A stretch of 62,843 nucleotides of DNA, from positions 1-62,843 of the forward strand of contig CAYSDH010000011.1 of assembly GCA_964429805.1 (NCBI GenBank), given 5' to 3'. The notes beneath the pieces are model-generated. The model searched no databases. It was not told the DNA's origin and was given only the letters and a program-made list of their open reading frames with translations. A program made the translations under genes and the position numbers. Origin of the DNA: CAYSDH01 sp964429805. GTDB taxonomy: Bacteria > Bacteroidota > Bacteroidia > Flavobacteriales_D > JABDKJ01. Positions 1 to 8,701 of the stretch are shown here, piece by piece; within the stretch, counting starts at the first letter, position 1; each line of letters starts with the position of its first letter.

Positions 1-1
1 A

Positions 2-1258
2 CCTAACACAAGTTATGTTTGGAATATATATGACGATCAAGGCTCAGTATATACACTCACAGGACAAGACGTGACGTTCCAATTTACTTCTAACGGAGAT
101 TACACAGTGTGCCTCTCAACATCAGGTCCATTCTGTGCTGACCAACATTGTGTAGACATCACAGTGTTAAGTGCACCAACAATTTTCGGATGTACCGACC
201 CGCTGGCCAATAACTATAATCCGAATGCCACAGTAGATGATGGCTCATGTTTCTACGGACAAGACTCGTGTGATTACAATTCTGTAGAGCTCTTCTTTGT
301 GACCGGTCAATATGGTCCTGAAATATCTTTTGATGTCACGGATGATAATGGCAATGTCGTTGTGGCTGGTTCTGGATTTCAGTCAAACAGTACATACTTG
401 CTAGAAGCCTGTGTGATGGATGGTTGCTATACGCTCAACATGAACGACTCTTGGGGAGACGGATGGAATGGAGCTATGCTTGATGTAGTATACAATGGAA
501 CATCAGTGACTGGTCCTGTGACGCTACCTGATGGTGTAAGTGGTTCGATAAACTTCGGCATAAACGATTCAAGTTGTAATGATACACTGGTTGTATTTGG
601 TTGTACTGATTGGTATGCCATCAATTACAATCCGCTTGCAACGATAGATGACGGTTCGTGCTACTATGATACAGACAGCACGTATTGTGAAGCAAGCTTT
701 GAAATTGCAACGGTAGTGGTTGATAGTAATCTAGTTGTGTTGATGAACACATCTATAGGAGACAACCTCAATTACTTCTGGGACTTTGGTGATGGTAACA
801 CATCGACAGATCAGTATCCTTTCCATACATACACCGATGACGGTACATATATGATTTGCTTGAGCGTGTTTGACAACGTGTCTTGCCAAGACATCTATTG
901 TGACACCATCACATACATCAACCCGCCAGTGCAGGGTGGTGGTGACGGATTCTTTGGATTCCACATTAACGTGGTGCCTCCAACTGCAACCTCTATTGAC
1001 GAACTTGGTTTGAGTGATGCAGATGTGCAGCTCTTCCCAAATCCTGCTGAAGACATACTCTATCTTACAGTAGATGCCGAGATGACGAAAGGACTTTCTA
1101 TGGAGGTGTTTGACATGAGTGGACGTCTAGTTCATACCAACAGAATTAGCGGTCCTCAAACGACAATAGATGTCAGTCAGTTTAGCGAAGGAATGTACAT
1201 ACTTAACCTTGTCGGTGAGAATGGGCAACTGACCAGACGATTCAATGTATTGAAGTAA
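2..1258 (+). CDS. T9SS-secreted PKD/repeat protein, 5'-truncated by the window edge
   Basis: The frame is open from base 2, so the gene starts before the window; the GTG at 71 is internal. The first visible residues finish a PKD-like fold (YVWNIYDD, GDYTVCLS). Two copies of a cysteine-bearing repeat follow, of the form FGCTDxxAxNYNPxATxDDGSC, seen near 175-250 and 595-665. Between them is a domain containing NDSWGDGWNG, common in large Bacteroidota surface proteins. A second PKD domain carries YFWDFGDGN and GTYMICLS. The C-terminal 80 residues are a T9SS type A sorting domain (LFPNPAEDILYL, VFDMSGRLV, GMYILNL), so the protein should cross the outer membrane and be anchored or released at the surface. 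The biological ligand cannot be read from the sequence. A hairpin terminator follows at 1279. Confidence 0.85.
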   Translation, partial: PNTSYVWNIYDDQGSVYTLTGQDVTFQFTSNGDYTVCLSTSGPFCADQHCVDITVLSAPTIFGCTDPLANNYNPNATVDDGSCFYGQDSCDYNSVELFFVTGQYGPEISFDVTDDNGNVVVAGSGFQSNSTYLLEACVMDGCYTLNMNDSWGDGWNGAMLDVVYNGTSVTGPVTLPDGVSGSINFGINDSSCNDTLVVFGCTDWYAINYNPLATIDDGSCYYDTDSTYCEASFEIATVVVDSNLVVLMNTSIGDNLNYFWDFGDGNTSTDQYPFHTYTDDGTYMICLSVFDNVSCQDIYCDTITYINPPVQGGGDGFFGFHINVVPPTATSIDELGLSDADVQLFPNPAEDILYLTVDAEMTKGLSMEVFDMSGRLVHTNRISGPQTTIDVSQFSEGMYILNLVGENGQLTRRFNVLK

Positions 1259-1278
1259 TAGACCATTACATCAAGTAG

Positions 1279-1309
1279 AAGGCGTCTCTCAATTGAGGCG
1301 CCTTTTTTT
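1279..1309 (+). terminator. Rho-independent terminator after the T9SS adhesin-like gene
   Basis: Inverted repeat AAGGCG...CGCCTT with an inner CTCAATTGAG palindrome, followed directly by a run of seven T. It sits 20 bases after the stop codon. Confidence 0.8.
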
Positions 1310-1323
1310 ATGCACTGACTTCT

Positions 1324-2235
1324 ATGAAAGAGTGGGCTCCAATTTTTTTTGATTTCCTGATGAACCTATGCTCGCCACAAGTGTATTCTTCATCAAANNN
1401 NNNNNNNACGTTAAATCTTCAAACAGGAGTCTTTCGAGATGCACGTCATTTTCAGATACTGTATTTGGGCATCTTTTTAATCTATGGTTTACTCGCACTT
1501 AATTGGAATAGTGACTTAGGAAAATACCTGATGACATTTGGAGTCGCCTTGCTCACGCAGGCATTCTTCATTGCCATTGGGCGAGCGCACATCAGCTCTT
1601 GGAAGAGCGCCATGATTACCTCACTCGGGCTTTGTCTCTTATTTAAGGGAAACCACATTAGCACTGTCGCGCTTGCTGCATTTATCGGTGTCGCCTCAAA
1701 GTTTCTTGTTCGTTATAACGGCAAGCATCTCTTTAACCCGGCTAACATTGGTATAGTCGCCACGCTGTTACTCACTGGCGATGGTTGGATTTCACCAGGA
1801 CAATGGGGCAGCAATGCGGTCTTTCTTTTTCTTTTTGGTGCACTCGGTATGATAGTGCTCTTCAAGGTGGGGCGCTTAGACACAACGCTCACATTTATCA
1901 TCGCCTTCTTTATTCTAGAGTATTGTCGCACGGTTCTATTTCTTGGCTGGGGTATGGATGTGCTGCTTCACAAGTTTACCAATGGCTCATTTCTTCTCTT
2001 CGCATTCTTCATGATTACCGATCCGAAAACTACGCCTGACCATCCCAAGGGGAGAATAGCCTGGGCCATCATAATCGCACTCATCGCATTTGTGATGAGC
2101 CACTGGATGTATCTGCACACAGCCCCAATCTGGGCATTGGTCATGATTACCCCAGTCACGGTGCTGCTCGACAAAAAATTACAATGGAAGCGATTCAAAT
2201 GGATAGAAAACCTTAATACACACTCATCAATATGA
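1324..2235 (+). CDS. NQR2/RnfD-family membrane protein, UnbU-like (N-terminus uncertain)
   Basis: A polytopic membrane protein of the NQR2/RnfD/RnfE superfamily. Recognisable blocks are DARHFQILYLG near the N-terminus, KFLVRYNGKHLFNPANIGI, LTGDGWISPGQWGS and FAFFMITDPKTTPD. These match the stand-alone UnbU-type branch better than true RnfD. About eight hydrophobic segments are visible. In Rnf/Nqr complexes the family binds flavin and takes part in quinone-linked electron transfer; here no other Rnf/Nqr subunit is nearby, so the role is unknown. Ten N at 1398-1407 interrupt the first 30 codons, and the residues before the gap do not resemble the family, so the true start may lie in the gap. 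The last four bases overlap the DUF2330 gene (ATGA), which implies translational coupling. Confidence 0.75.
   Translation: MKEWAPIFFDFLMNLCSPQVYSSSXXXXTLNLQTGVFRDARHFQILYLGIFLIYGLLALNWNSDLGKYLMTFGVALLTQAFFIAIGRAHISSWKSAMITSLGLCLLFKGNHISTVALAAFIGVASKFLVRYNGKHLFNPANIGIVATLLLTGDGWISPGQWGSNAVFLFLFGALGMIVLFKVGRLDTTLTFIIAFFILEYCRTVLFLGWGMDVLLHKFTNGSFLLFAFFMITDPKTTPDHPKGRIAWAIIIALIAFVMSHWMYLHTAPIWALVMITPVTVLLDKKLQWKRFKWIENLNTHSSI
1398..1407. other. Assembly gap (10 N)
   Basis: Ten consecutive N inside the 5' part of the NQR2/RnfD-like gene. The real gap length may differ, so the reading frame across it is not established. Confidence 0.99.
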
Positions 2236-3704
2236 AAAGAACAATTCTAATAGTTGGAGCTGCCTTGCTGGTGGCGGCAGAAAGCATGGCTTTCTGCGGA
2301 TTTTATGTGGCCAAAGCTGGTGCCACTCTGTTTAACGAAAAGTCTCAAGTCATACTCGTGCGCGATGGTTCGCGCACCACAGTCACCATGAGCAATGACT
2401 TCAAAGGCGATGTCCGAGATTTTGCCATGGTGGTGCCCGTGCCTGAAGTGCTCAAAAGAGGCGACATCAGGGTGGTAAATCCTTCGCTGTTTAGCAAGCT
2501 AGATGACTATTCTGCACCGCGCATGGTTGAGTATCATGACAATAATCCGTGCATGAATTACTATGCCAACGGAGACCTTTACGATATGTCCATTCCAGAA
2601 AGCCTCTCGTCTGTAAGCATTACTAGTGCTGCGCGAAAGGAAAGTAAAAAGTACAAAGTCACCATCGAAGCCAAGTATGAGATTGACGAATATGACGTAC
2701 TCATTCTCTCTGCCAAAGAGTCTACAGGACTTAAAAACTGGCTGGTAGATAACGACTACAAGATTCCGTCACAAGCAGAGGAAGTGCTTGATCCGTATAT
2801 CAAAAATGGGTTAAAGTTTTTTGTGGTTAAAGTAAACCTAGACAGAATGACGAGCACTAATACGGACTACCTCAGACCGCTACAGATTACATATAACTCC
2901 AACCGATTTATGTTACCCATCCGTCTTGGAATGGCAAATGCTAATGGTGCTCAAGACATGATTGTCTATGCGTTTACAAAGCAGGGCAGGGTGGAGTGCA
3001 CAAATTACCGCACCATGGATCTGCCGACTGACAGAAACATTCCCAAGTTTGTGAAAGATAAAGGGCAGTTTGGTGAGTTTTATAAAGACCTCTTTGAAAA
3101 AGCCTACGAGCGCGAAGGTCGCAATGCAGTCTTTCTAGAGTATGCTTGGGACGTAACGCCAAATGTGGGAATGAAATGTGACCCTTGTGTTGGTCCTCCA
3201 CCTATGTATCAGGAATTTGCCGATGCTGGAGTTGATTGGTTAAACATGAATGGAGGATGGAATCAGCAAGGCACATCTGGAGCCCACTTTACGCGTTTGC
3301 ATGTGCGGTATACCCGAGACGAGTTTCCGCAAGACCTACAGTTTCAGGTCACGCCAAACAAGGCGAGGTATCAAGCGCGCTATGTGATTACTAACCCAGC
3401 GCAAGGCGACCTGAGTTGCGATGGCGGACAGGCGTATCTCAAAGACTTGGAGTTGCGCAGAAAAAAAGAAGTCGATGAGTTGGCTTCACTCACAGGATGG
3501 AAAAAGCCACGATATGCGGCATATGTCTATGAGCATTCTGACCGCATTCAAGACGATTCTGACCAGAATGCGCTGCCCATCGTCATGCCAGAGGGTGGTG
3601 GAGGGACGCCTTTGATACTTTTGATCTGTATACTCTCAGCGGCCATGGTCGGTTGGTATATCACTAACACTGAGAACAAGAGTCGCGCACTACAACGCAC
3701 ATAG
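2232..3704 (+). CDS. DUF2330 domain-containing protein
   Basis: 490 residues starting with a signal peptide (MKRTILIVGAALLVAAESMA). A DUF2330 body opens with CGFYVAKAGATLFNEKSQV and contains VTMSNDFKGDVRDFAMVVPVP and the Cys-rich KCDPCVGPPP near residue 317. One transmembrane helix lies near the C-terminus (GTPLILLICILSAAMVGWYI), followed by a short basic tail. The protein therefore probably faces the periplasm, anchored at its C-terminus. The molecular function of DUF2330 is not known to me. Its start codon overlaps the stop of the NQR2/RnfD-like gene, so the two are one transcription unit and probably act together, perhaps in a redox process. A terminator hairpin follows. Confidence 0.85.
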   Translation: MKRTILIVGAALLVAAESMAFCGFYVAKAGATLFNEKSQVILVRDGSRTTVTMSNDFKGDVRDFAMVVPVPEVLKRGDIRVVNPSLFSKLDDYSAPRMVEYHDNNPCMNYYANGDLYDMSIPESLSSVSITSAARKESKKYKVTIEAKYEIDEYDVLILSAKESTGLKNWLVDNDYKIPSQAEEVLDPYIKNGLKFFVVKVNLDRMTSTNTDYLRPLQITYNSNRFMLPIRLGMANANGAQDMIVYAFTKQGRVECTNYRTMDLPTDRNIPKFVKDKGQFGEFYKDLFEKAYEREGRNAVFLEYAWDVTPNVGMKCDPCVGPPPMYQEFADAGVDWLNMNGGWNQQGTSGAHFTRLHVRYTRDEFPQDLQFQVTPNKARYQARYVITNPAQGDLSCDGGQAYLKDLELRRKKEVDELASLTGWKKPRYAAYVYEHSDRIQDDSDQNALPIVMPEGGGGTPLILLICILSAAMVGWYITNTENKSRALQRT

Positions 3705-3724
3705 TTTACAAGCAAAGAGTTGTG

Positions 3725-3758
3725 AAGGCTGCCTCATCATGTGTGAGGTGGCCTTTTT
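3725..3758 (+). terminator. Rho-independent terminator after DUF2330 gene
   Basis: AAGGC-TG-CCTCA pairs with TGAGG-TG-GCCTT around a seven-base loop and is followed by five T. Confidence 0.8.
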
Positions 3759-4000
3759 GTTGTTTGAGACCTTTCAAGGCAAATTGCTTTGCTTCCAAAG
3801 CAGATAGCACTAAGTCAAGATGGCACCCCAAACCTCAAGACGAATTTGAAAACGGATTTTAAGTTTGATGTCGGATAAAAAAGTGTGCGGGATTGAGGGA
3901 ATACCGAGCCAGCGAAGGAGAGAATTCCCTTCGCGCTTGATTCTTGACCTGATGAATTTTCGATACCGTTGAATTTGGAAGTGCAGGGCTGAAGGATTAT

Positions 4001-4050
4001 TTCCTCTTGATTTTTTTTGGTTCTTCTATTCATCAAGGAAAAGAAGAACA
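4001..4050. other. Intergenic element with interleaved inverted repeats (pseudoknot-capable)
   Basis: The 526-base stretch from 3705 to 4230 holds no convincing gene. Inside it, TTCCTCTTGAT (4001-4011) can pair with ATCAAGGAA (4032-4040), and GTTCTTCT (4020-4027) can pair with AGAAGAAC (4042-4049). The arm order A-B-A'-B' is that of an H-type pseudoknot if transcribed. Similar GTTCTT/AAGAAC hairpins are, from memory, frequent in Bacteroidota intergenic regions, which would make this a dispersed repeat; I could not check that. Confidence 0.4.
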
Positions 4051-4230
4051 AAAGGTCAACAGGTCAGGGATTTCAAATTGAACCCTTAAATTGTAAAAAC
4101 GAAACACGACAGCCTCAAAACCTTAGTCTTACGAAGACACTAGTTAACACTTAATATTTGAGCAATCCGTCTATTTTTTTTGAAAAAGAACGCTGTGATG
4201 CTTAAATTAAGGCTTTCAAATCTGCACAGT

Positions 4231-6045
4231 ATGAAACAAGCATTTAAAATCATTCTTTGCGCCCTAACCACCAGCTCTATACTCACTGTGTCTTCACAGG
4301 AGTATCAAGACTACATCGGTCGGGACCATTCTGAAGGAATAATCATTCACACGAGCGACAATCATCAGGCCTTTGGCTGGGATGAGATAGCGAGTGGAGA
4401 AAAGACGCTCAACGGAGCCGGCCTCGATGCGGCTCAGATGGAAGCCGCGCGCTTTTTATCTCAAGCCACTTTTGGTGGTCACATCGATGACATCAGAGAA
4501 CTGGCCGGGCAAGATTTTGGCCAGTGGATAGATAATCAGGCCGCTCTGCCTTATGGCAATTATCTAGACTTGATGATTGAGCTCAATGAAGAAACCTATC
4601 AGCAACACATAGCAGCAGGAGAGGATCCTGAAGATTATTTTGGGCCTTCATTTAGACACTTTCAGTACGCATGGTGGCGCACCAATATGAATAGCGATGA
4701 CCTGTTGCGTCAGCGCATGGCATATGCGCTCAGTCAGATTCTGGTCATCTCGATTGACGGAACCCTTGATGGTCATATTGACGGAGTAAGTCATTACTAT
4801 GACCTTTTAGTAGAGCATGCCTTTGGCAACTATGAAGACCTCTTAATGGACGTGTCACTGCACCCGGCTATGGGAACATACCTCACGCACATTAACAATC
4901 CGCGTAACATTGATTCGCTCAACATACATCCGGATGAAAATTATGCGAGAGAAATCATGCAGCTGTTTAGTATCGGCTTACATCAGCTAAATATTGACGG
5001 GAGCATAGTCTATGACACAGACAGCGTGCCGGTGCCAACCTATGACTTGGTTGATATAAATGAATTGGCAAAAGTGTTTACCGGACTTGGTGCGGGCGCG
5101 GTAGTGGAGAACAATTATAATATCTACGACCCATATTTTGGTATGTCGGTTTACTTTATGGACTGGACTGAGCCCATGTCTATGTTTGAAGAATGGCATG
5201 AGCCAGGTGAGAAGTTCTTGATGGATGGATTCACTATTCCAGCCGGACAGACGGGTATGGAAGACATTGAAGATGCAGTCGGTTTTCTGTTTAATCATCA
5301 GAATGTAGCACCATTCTTAAGTCGTAGACTCATTCAGCACTTCGTCAAGTCTAATCCTACACCTGCCTACATTCAGCGTGTGGCCATGGTTTTTAATGAT
5401 AACGGAAACGGAGAACGTGGCGACCTTTTAGCTACCCTAAAAGCTGTGCTGATGGATGAAGAAGCTAGGCAGTGTAATTGGATCTCTGATGAACATCAAG
5501 GGAAACTCAGAGAGCCACTAGTGCGCTACGTGCAGTTCTGCCGAGCCAATGACAATCTTTCTCCAAACGAAGAGTACTTCAATCTCGGTTATAACTTTTT
5601 TGAAGCCTCAGGACAGATGCCTTTGGTAGCGCCATCGGTGTTTAACTTTTTTTCACCTGAATTTGAGCCTAACGGAGACATCTCTGATGCAGGTTTAGTA
5701 GGCCCAGAATTTCAGATTCACAACTCGAGAACCAGTATTGCTTTAATGAATGAGGTAGATAGCTGGGCGCTCTGGTGGGCCATCATGAACAACTGGGACT
5801 ATGCGCCTAATGTCTACGTAGATTTTGGAGACTACGCACAGATGGCCAAAGACCCTAAAGTGCTGATTAACCACTTAGATGTGAAACTGACCAACGGTCA
5901 ACTCAGCGACTTTACGCGAGACAATATCGTATCCACCTTAGAACAGATGACTGGAAATAACTTAGGACCCAACGTGATGAACTATCGTGCCAGACTGGCG
6001 GTGTATCTCATTATGGTTAGTCCAGATTATGCAGTACTTAAATAA
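4231..6045 (+). CDS. DUF1800 family secreted protein
   Basis: A DUF1800 protein of about 604 residues. The ATG at 4231 is preferred over the in-frame TTG at 4180 because it begins directly with a signal peptide (MKQAFKIILCALTTSS, then VSSQ). Family hallmarks seen are EAARFLSQATFG, LLRQRMAYALSQILVIS, HPAMGTYLTHINN and the block ENYAREIMQLFSIGL, then LSRRLIQHFVKSNPTPAYI. DUF1800 proteins are almost always encoded beside a DUF1501 protein, as here (8 bases downstream). The biochemical activity is not established. No T9SS tail is visible, so it is likely periplasmic or exported by another route. It is first in a three-gene unit ending in a discoidin-like T9SS protein. Confidence 0.88.
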   Translation: MKQAFKIILCALTTSSILTVSSQEYQDYIGRDHSEGIIIHTSDNHQAFGWDEIASGEKTLNGAGLDAAQMEAARFLSQATFGGHIDDIRELAGQDFGQWIDNQAALPYGNYLDLMIELNEETYQQHIAAGEDPEDYFGPSFRHFQYAWWRTNMNSDDLLRQRMAYALSQILVISIDGTLDGHIDGVSHYYDLLVEHAFGNYEDLLMDVSLHPAMGTYLTHINNPRNIDSLNIHPDENYAREIMQLFSIGLHQLNIDGSIVYDTDSVPVPTYDLVDINELAKVFTGLGAGAVVENNYNIYDPYFGMSVYFMDWTEPMSMFEEWHEPGEKFLMDGFTIPAGQTGMEDIEDAVGFLFNHQNVAPFLSRRLIQHFVKSNPTPAYIQRVAMVFNDNGNGERGDLLATLKAVLMDEEARQCNWISDEHQGKLREPLVRYVQFCRANDNLSPNEEYFNLGYNFFEASGQMPLVAPSVFNFFSPEFEPNGDISDAGLVGPEFQIHNSRTSIALMNEVDSWALWWAIMNNWDYAPNVYVDFGDYAQMAKDPKVLINHLDVKLTNGQLSDFTRDNIVSTLEQMTGNNLGPNVMNYRARLAVYLIMVSPDYAVLK

Positions 6046-6053
6046 TTAGAGGC

Positions 6054-7475
6054 ATGTCAGAAGAGAAAAAGAAAGAAATATCAAGAAGGGCTTTTTTAGG
6101 GCAGACGAGTTGTGCGGCCTTGGGTTATACTACCCTGTTTTCGACTCTGCTCAACCTTAAAGCGTTTGAAGCAGCTGCCTTAGACAACTCGGCCAACTTT
6201 CCTGTAGGAGGGACTGGCGGTTATAAAGCCATGGTCTGTTTGCTGCTTGGAGGAGGAAACGATTCGTACAACATGCTCATACCAAGAGGAAGTGCAGAAT
6301 ATGCGCAGTATGCGCTCACTCGCTCAAACTTGGCTATACCTCAAAACCAGATTCTGCCTATAGTACCTCAAACATTTGATGGTCAAGAATACGGAGTGCA
6401 CCCCAGCATGCCTGACGTGCAGCAGATGTTTGCAGATAACAAATTGGCTTTTGTCTCTAATGTGGGTACGCTGATAGAGCCGACTACGAAGAGTCAGTTT
6501 TTTAGTGGTTCGCACGCCTTGCCGCTAGGACTTTTCTCTCACTCTGACCAAGTCCAGCAATGGCAAACGGGTAGGCCACATGAGCGCACGGCCACAGGGT
6601 GGGGAGGCAGAATAGCCGACCTTATTCAGACTATGAATAGTAATGAGAACATCTCTATGAACATCTCTTTAGGTGGAACAAACACATTCCAGCAAGGGCA
6701 AGATGTAGTAGAGTATGTGATTAATAGCAATGGTGGAGTAGGCATTGGAGGTTATGGAGACGGATGGTTCTTTAATCAGATGAAGACCCAAGCCATTGAT
6801 AATATGTTGGACCATAATTATGCAGACATATACAAAGACACCTATGTCAATACTATAAAGAAGTCTAATGACGCTAATCTGGAGTTTCAGTCTGCCGTAG
6901 ATATGGTGCCAGATTTTGCTACACCGTTTACCAATAGTTACTTGTCTGATCAGTTTCGCATGGTGGCCAAAACCATTGCAGCTCGTCAAACTTTAGGCTT
7001 TGACCGACAGATATTCTTCATAGAGTATAATGGTTGGGACCATCATGATGAGGTGCTTGATAGTCAAGCATACATGTTGATGACCGTAAATAATGCGCTT
7101 TCTGAATTTCAGGCCACCATGGAAGAATTAGGAGTAGATGACTGCGTAACCACGTTTACCATCTCTGACTTTGCGCGCACGCTCACCTCTAATGGTAACG
7201 GCACCGACCACGCCTGGGGAGGAAACATGATGGTGATGGGTGGCGCTGTTAATGGGGGAGAGATGTACGGCTCGTTTCCATCACTAGAGATTGGAAATCC
7301 GCTCGATCTAGATGATGGAGTCCTGATACCCACCACCTCTGCCGATGAGTACATGACGGAGCTAGCCCTATGGTTTGGCGTGTCTGGCTCTGAGTGCAAC
7401 AGCATCTTTCCAAACTTGAGTAATTTCTATGACACTAACTCTCCTGATCAACCGATTGGGTTTATGAATATCTGA
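6054..7475 (+). CDS. DUF1501 domain-containing protein with twin-arginine signal
   Basis: 473 residues. The N-terminus has a twin-arginine motif at residues 10-14 (SRRAFL) followed by a weakly hydrophobic stretch, so export by Tat in folded form is likely. The DUF1501 body contains MVCLLLGGGNDSYNMLIPR, GVHPSMPDVQQMF, SHSDQVQQWQTG, FFIEYNGWDHHDE, and near the C-terminus TISDFARTL and GTDHAWGGNMMVMGG. The fold is related to the alkaline phosphatase/sulfatase superfamily, and the conserved Asp/His residues in NGWDHH and TDHAWGG are the likely metal ligands by family knowledge. The substrate is unknown. It is partnered with the DUF1800 gene upstream and the discoidin/T9SS gene three bases downstream. 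Confidence 0.9.
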   Translation: MSEEKKKEISRRAFLGQTSCAALGYTTLFSTLLNLKAFEAAALDNSANFPVGGTGGYKAMVCLLLGGGNDSYNMLIPRGSAEYAQYALTRSNLAIPQNQILPIVPQTFDGQEYGVHPSMPDVQQMFADNKLAFVSNVGTLIEPTTKSQFFSGSHALPLGLFSHSDQVQQWQTGRPHERTATGWGGRIADLIQTMNSNENISMNISLGGTNTFQQGQDVVEYVINSNGGVGIGGYGDGWFFNQMKTQAIDNMLDHNYADIYKDTYVNTIKKSNDANLEFQSAVDMVPDFATPFTNSYLSDQFRMVAKTIAARQTLGFDRQIFFIEYNGWDHHDEVLDSQAYMLMTVNNALSEFQATMEELGVDDCVTTFTISDFARTLTSNGNGTDHAWGGNMMVMGGAVNGGEMYGSFPSLEIGNPLDLDDGVLIPTTSADEYMTELALWFGVSGSECNSIFPNLSNFYDTNSPDQPIGFMNI

Positions 7476-7478
7476 AGC

Positions 7479-8231
7479 ATGATGAAAAACCTGAGCATAC
7501 TTATAGCAAGCCTGCTGATTAGTGCGAGTTCATTTGCACAGTGCTATCCTGACAGGCATAATACGACATGGCATGACGCATGGATATCATGCGTGCCTTC
7601 TCAAAATCCTAATTCAGTAAGAGGAGTAGGGCACTGGATACAATATGATCTGGGTCACCTTTATATACTAGGAGAGCTCCAAGTCTGGAATATCAATGAC
7701 CTTGATTACTTAGACCGCGGTGCCCAAGAAGTGGTGATAGACTACAGCACAGATGGAGAAAACTGGACTGAGTTTGGTTCATTCATTTTCGAACAAGGCA
7801 ATGGAAGTAGCATTTATGAAGGTCATGATCTTGTAGATTTTGAATCCTTGGAGGCTGAGCATTTGCTGTTTACCATCGTGTCTAATTACGGGGGCACCTG
7901 TGCCGGGTTTTCAGAACTATTTATTGGTGTAGAAGGAGTAATCAGTTCTGTGGACGAGACACTAAACGAAAACGTCTGCTTTGATGTGCAGGTATTTCCT
8001 AATCCACACCAAGACGGGTTTAAAGCACGCGTCACCTCAGAGTGCAATGAGTTGATGGATGCACAGTTGTTTGACGCCACTGGGCGCTTGATACATTCTC
8101 AAAGCATGGGCCAAGTATACGGCACACAGACCATTGACTTTGATCAACTGGCGCTTGCTCCAGGTGTCTATTATCTCAACATCAGTCAAGGAGAAGCCAC
8201 TGGTCGATACCAAGTGGTGAAAATGAAATGA
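7479..8231 (+). CDS. Discoidin-like (F5/8 type C) protein with T9SS sorting domain
   Basis: 250 residues. A signal peptide ends near SSFAQC. The middle region (about 22-155) reads like a discoidin/F5-8 type C carbohydrate-binding fold: DAWISCVPSQNPN, HWIQYDLGHLYILGELQVWN, VVIDYSTDGENWTEFGSF and a final FSELFIGVE. The C-terminal 80 residues are a T9SS type A sorting domain (VFPNPHQDGF, LFDATGRLIHSQ, GVYYLNIS). Two start codons are adjacent (ATGATG); the first is used here. Only three bases separate it from the DUF1501 gene, so it is the third member of that operon and a candidate surface partner of the pair. Confidence 0.85.
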   Translation: MMKNLSILIASLLISASSFAQCYPDRHNTTWHDAWISCVPSQNPNSVRGVGHWIQYDLGHLYILGELQVWNINDLDYLDRGAQEVVIDYSTDGENWTEFGSFIFEQGNGSSIYEGHDLVDFESLEAEHLLFTIVSNYGGTCAGFSELFIGVEGVISSVDETLNENVCFDVQVFPNPHQDGFKARVTSECNELMDAQLFDATGRLIHSQSMGQVYGTQTIDFDQLALAPGVYYLNISQGEATGRYQVVKMK

Positions 8232-8397
8232 TGGTTTAGTTCTGCTTGCAAAAGTAGACTCGTGATGAGTTTTGCAGACAGTCAAGGTTGAGGCCAAATC
8301 ACGGTTTTTAAGATAAACCCAAGCTAAGGAAATTGGTGAATCTCGCTAGTGCAACGCGAGCATTTTGGTCACGAATCTTAACGGATACTTGTTTTTC

Positions 8398-8428
8398 TGT
8401 ACAACTTTATGTACATTTATACGTACAT
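8398..8428. promoter_or_regulatory. Predicted YefM-YoeB operator: three TGTACA-like cores at 12-bp spacing
   Basis: TGTACA lies at 8398-8403 and 8410-8415, and CGTACA at 8422-8427. The central GTAC tetramers begin at 8399, 8411 and 8423, exactly 12 bases apart. The E. coli yefM operator is built from palindromes with TGTACA cores about one helical turn apart, so this array just upstream of the antitoxin start is very probably its autoregulatory operator. Confidence 0.75.
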
Positions 8429-8441
8429 AACATGAAAGGCC

Positions 8442-8690
8442 ATGAAAGCACTTACAATAACATCCCTTCGCAAACGAATGAAGGAACACTTTGACTCAGT
8501 GAGCAAATCGCTAGAGGTCATTATTGTGCCTCGCAATAGGGAAGAAGACGCTGTAGTCATTATGTCCATTAGAGAATACAACTCCTTGATGGAGACAGGT
8601 CACTTGCTCTCGACCGAATCGAATCGAAACCGACTGCGAGAATCCATCGATCAAATGAAGGGTGGCGAAACAGTTTCTTTTGACGACTGA
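8442..8690 (+). CDS. yefM: Antitoxin of type II toxin-antitoxin system, Phd/YefM family
   Basis: 82 residues. The N-terminus MKALTITSLRKRMKEHFDSV and the block AVVIMSIREYNSLMET are the Phd/YefM fold, which dimerises and binds the operator. The C-terminal part (RNRLRESIDQMKGGETVSFDD) is the flexible toxin-neutralising tail. The ATG at 8442 is preceded by AAAGG; another ATG ten bases earlier is out of frame. The toxin gene starts 12 bases downstream. Repression is likely through the three TGTACA-like cores upstream, with the toxin acting as co-repressor, as known for E. coli YefM-YoeB. Confidence 0.9.
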   Translation: MKALTITSLRKRMKEHFDSVSKSLEVIIVPRNREEDAVVIMSIREYNSLMETGHLLSTESNRNRLRESIDQMKGGETVSFDD

Positions 8691-8701
8691 TTTGCAGCTA
8701 T

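Noticed and set aside
3815..4051. Minus-strand 78-codon frame
   Set aside because: Low-complexity translation, no start signal, and it spans the interleaved inverted repeats; probably non-coding.
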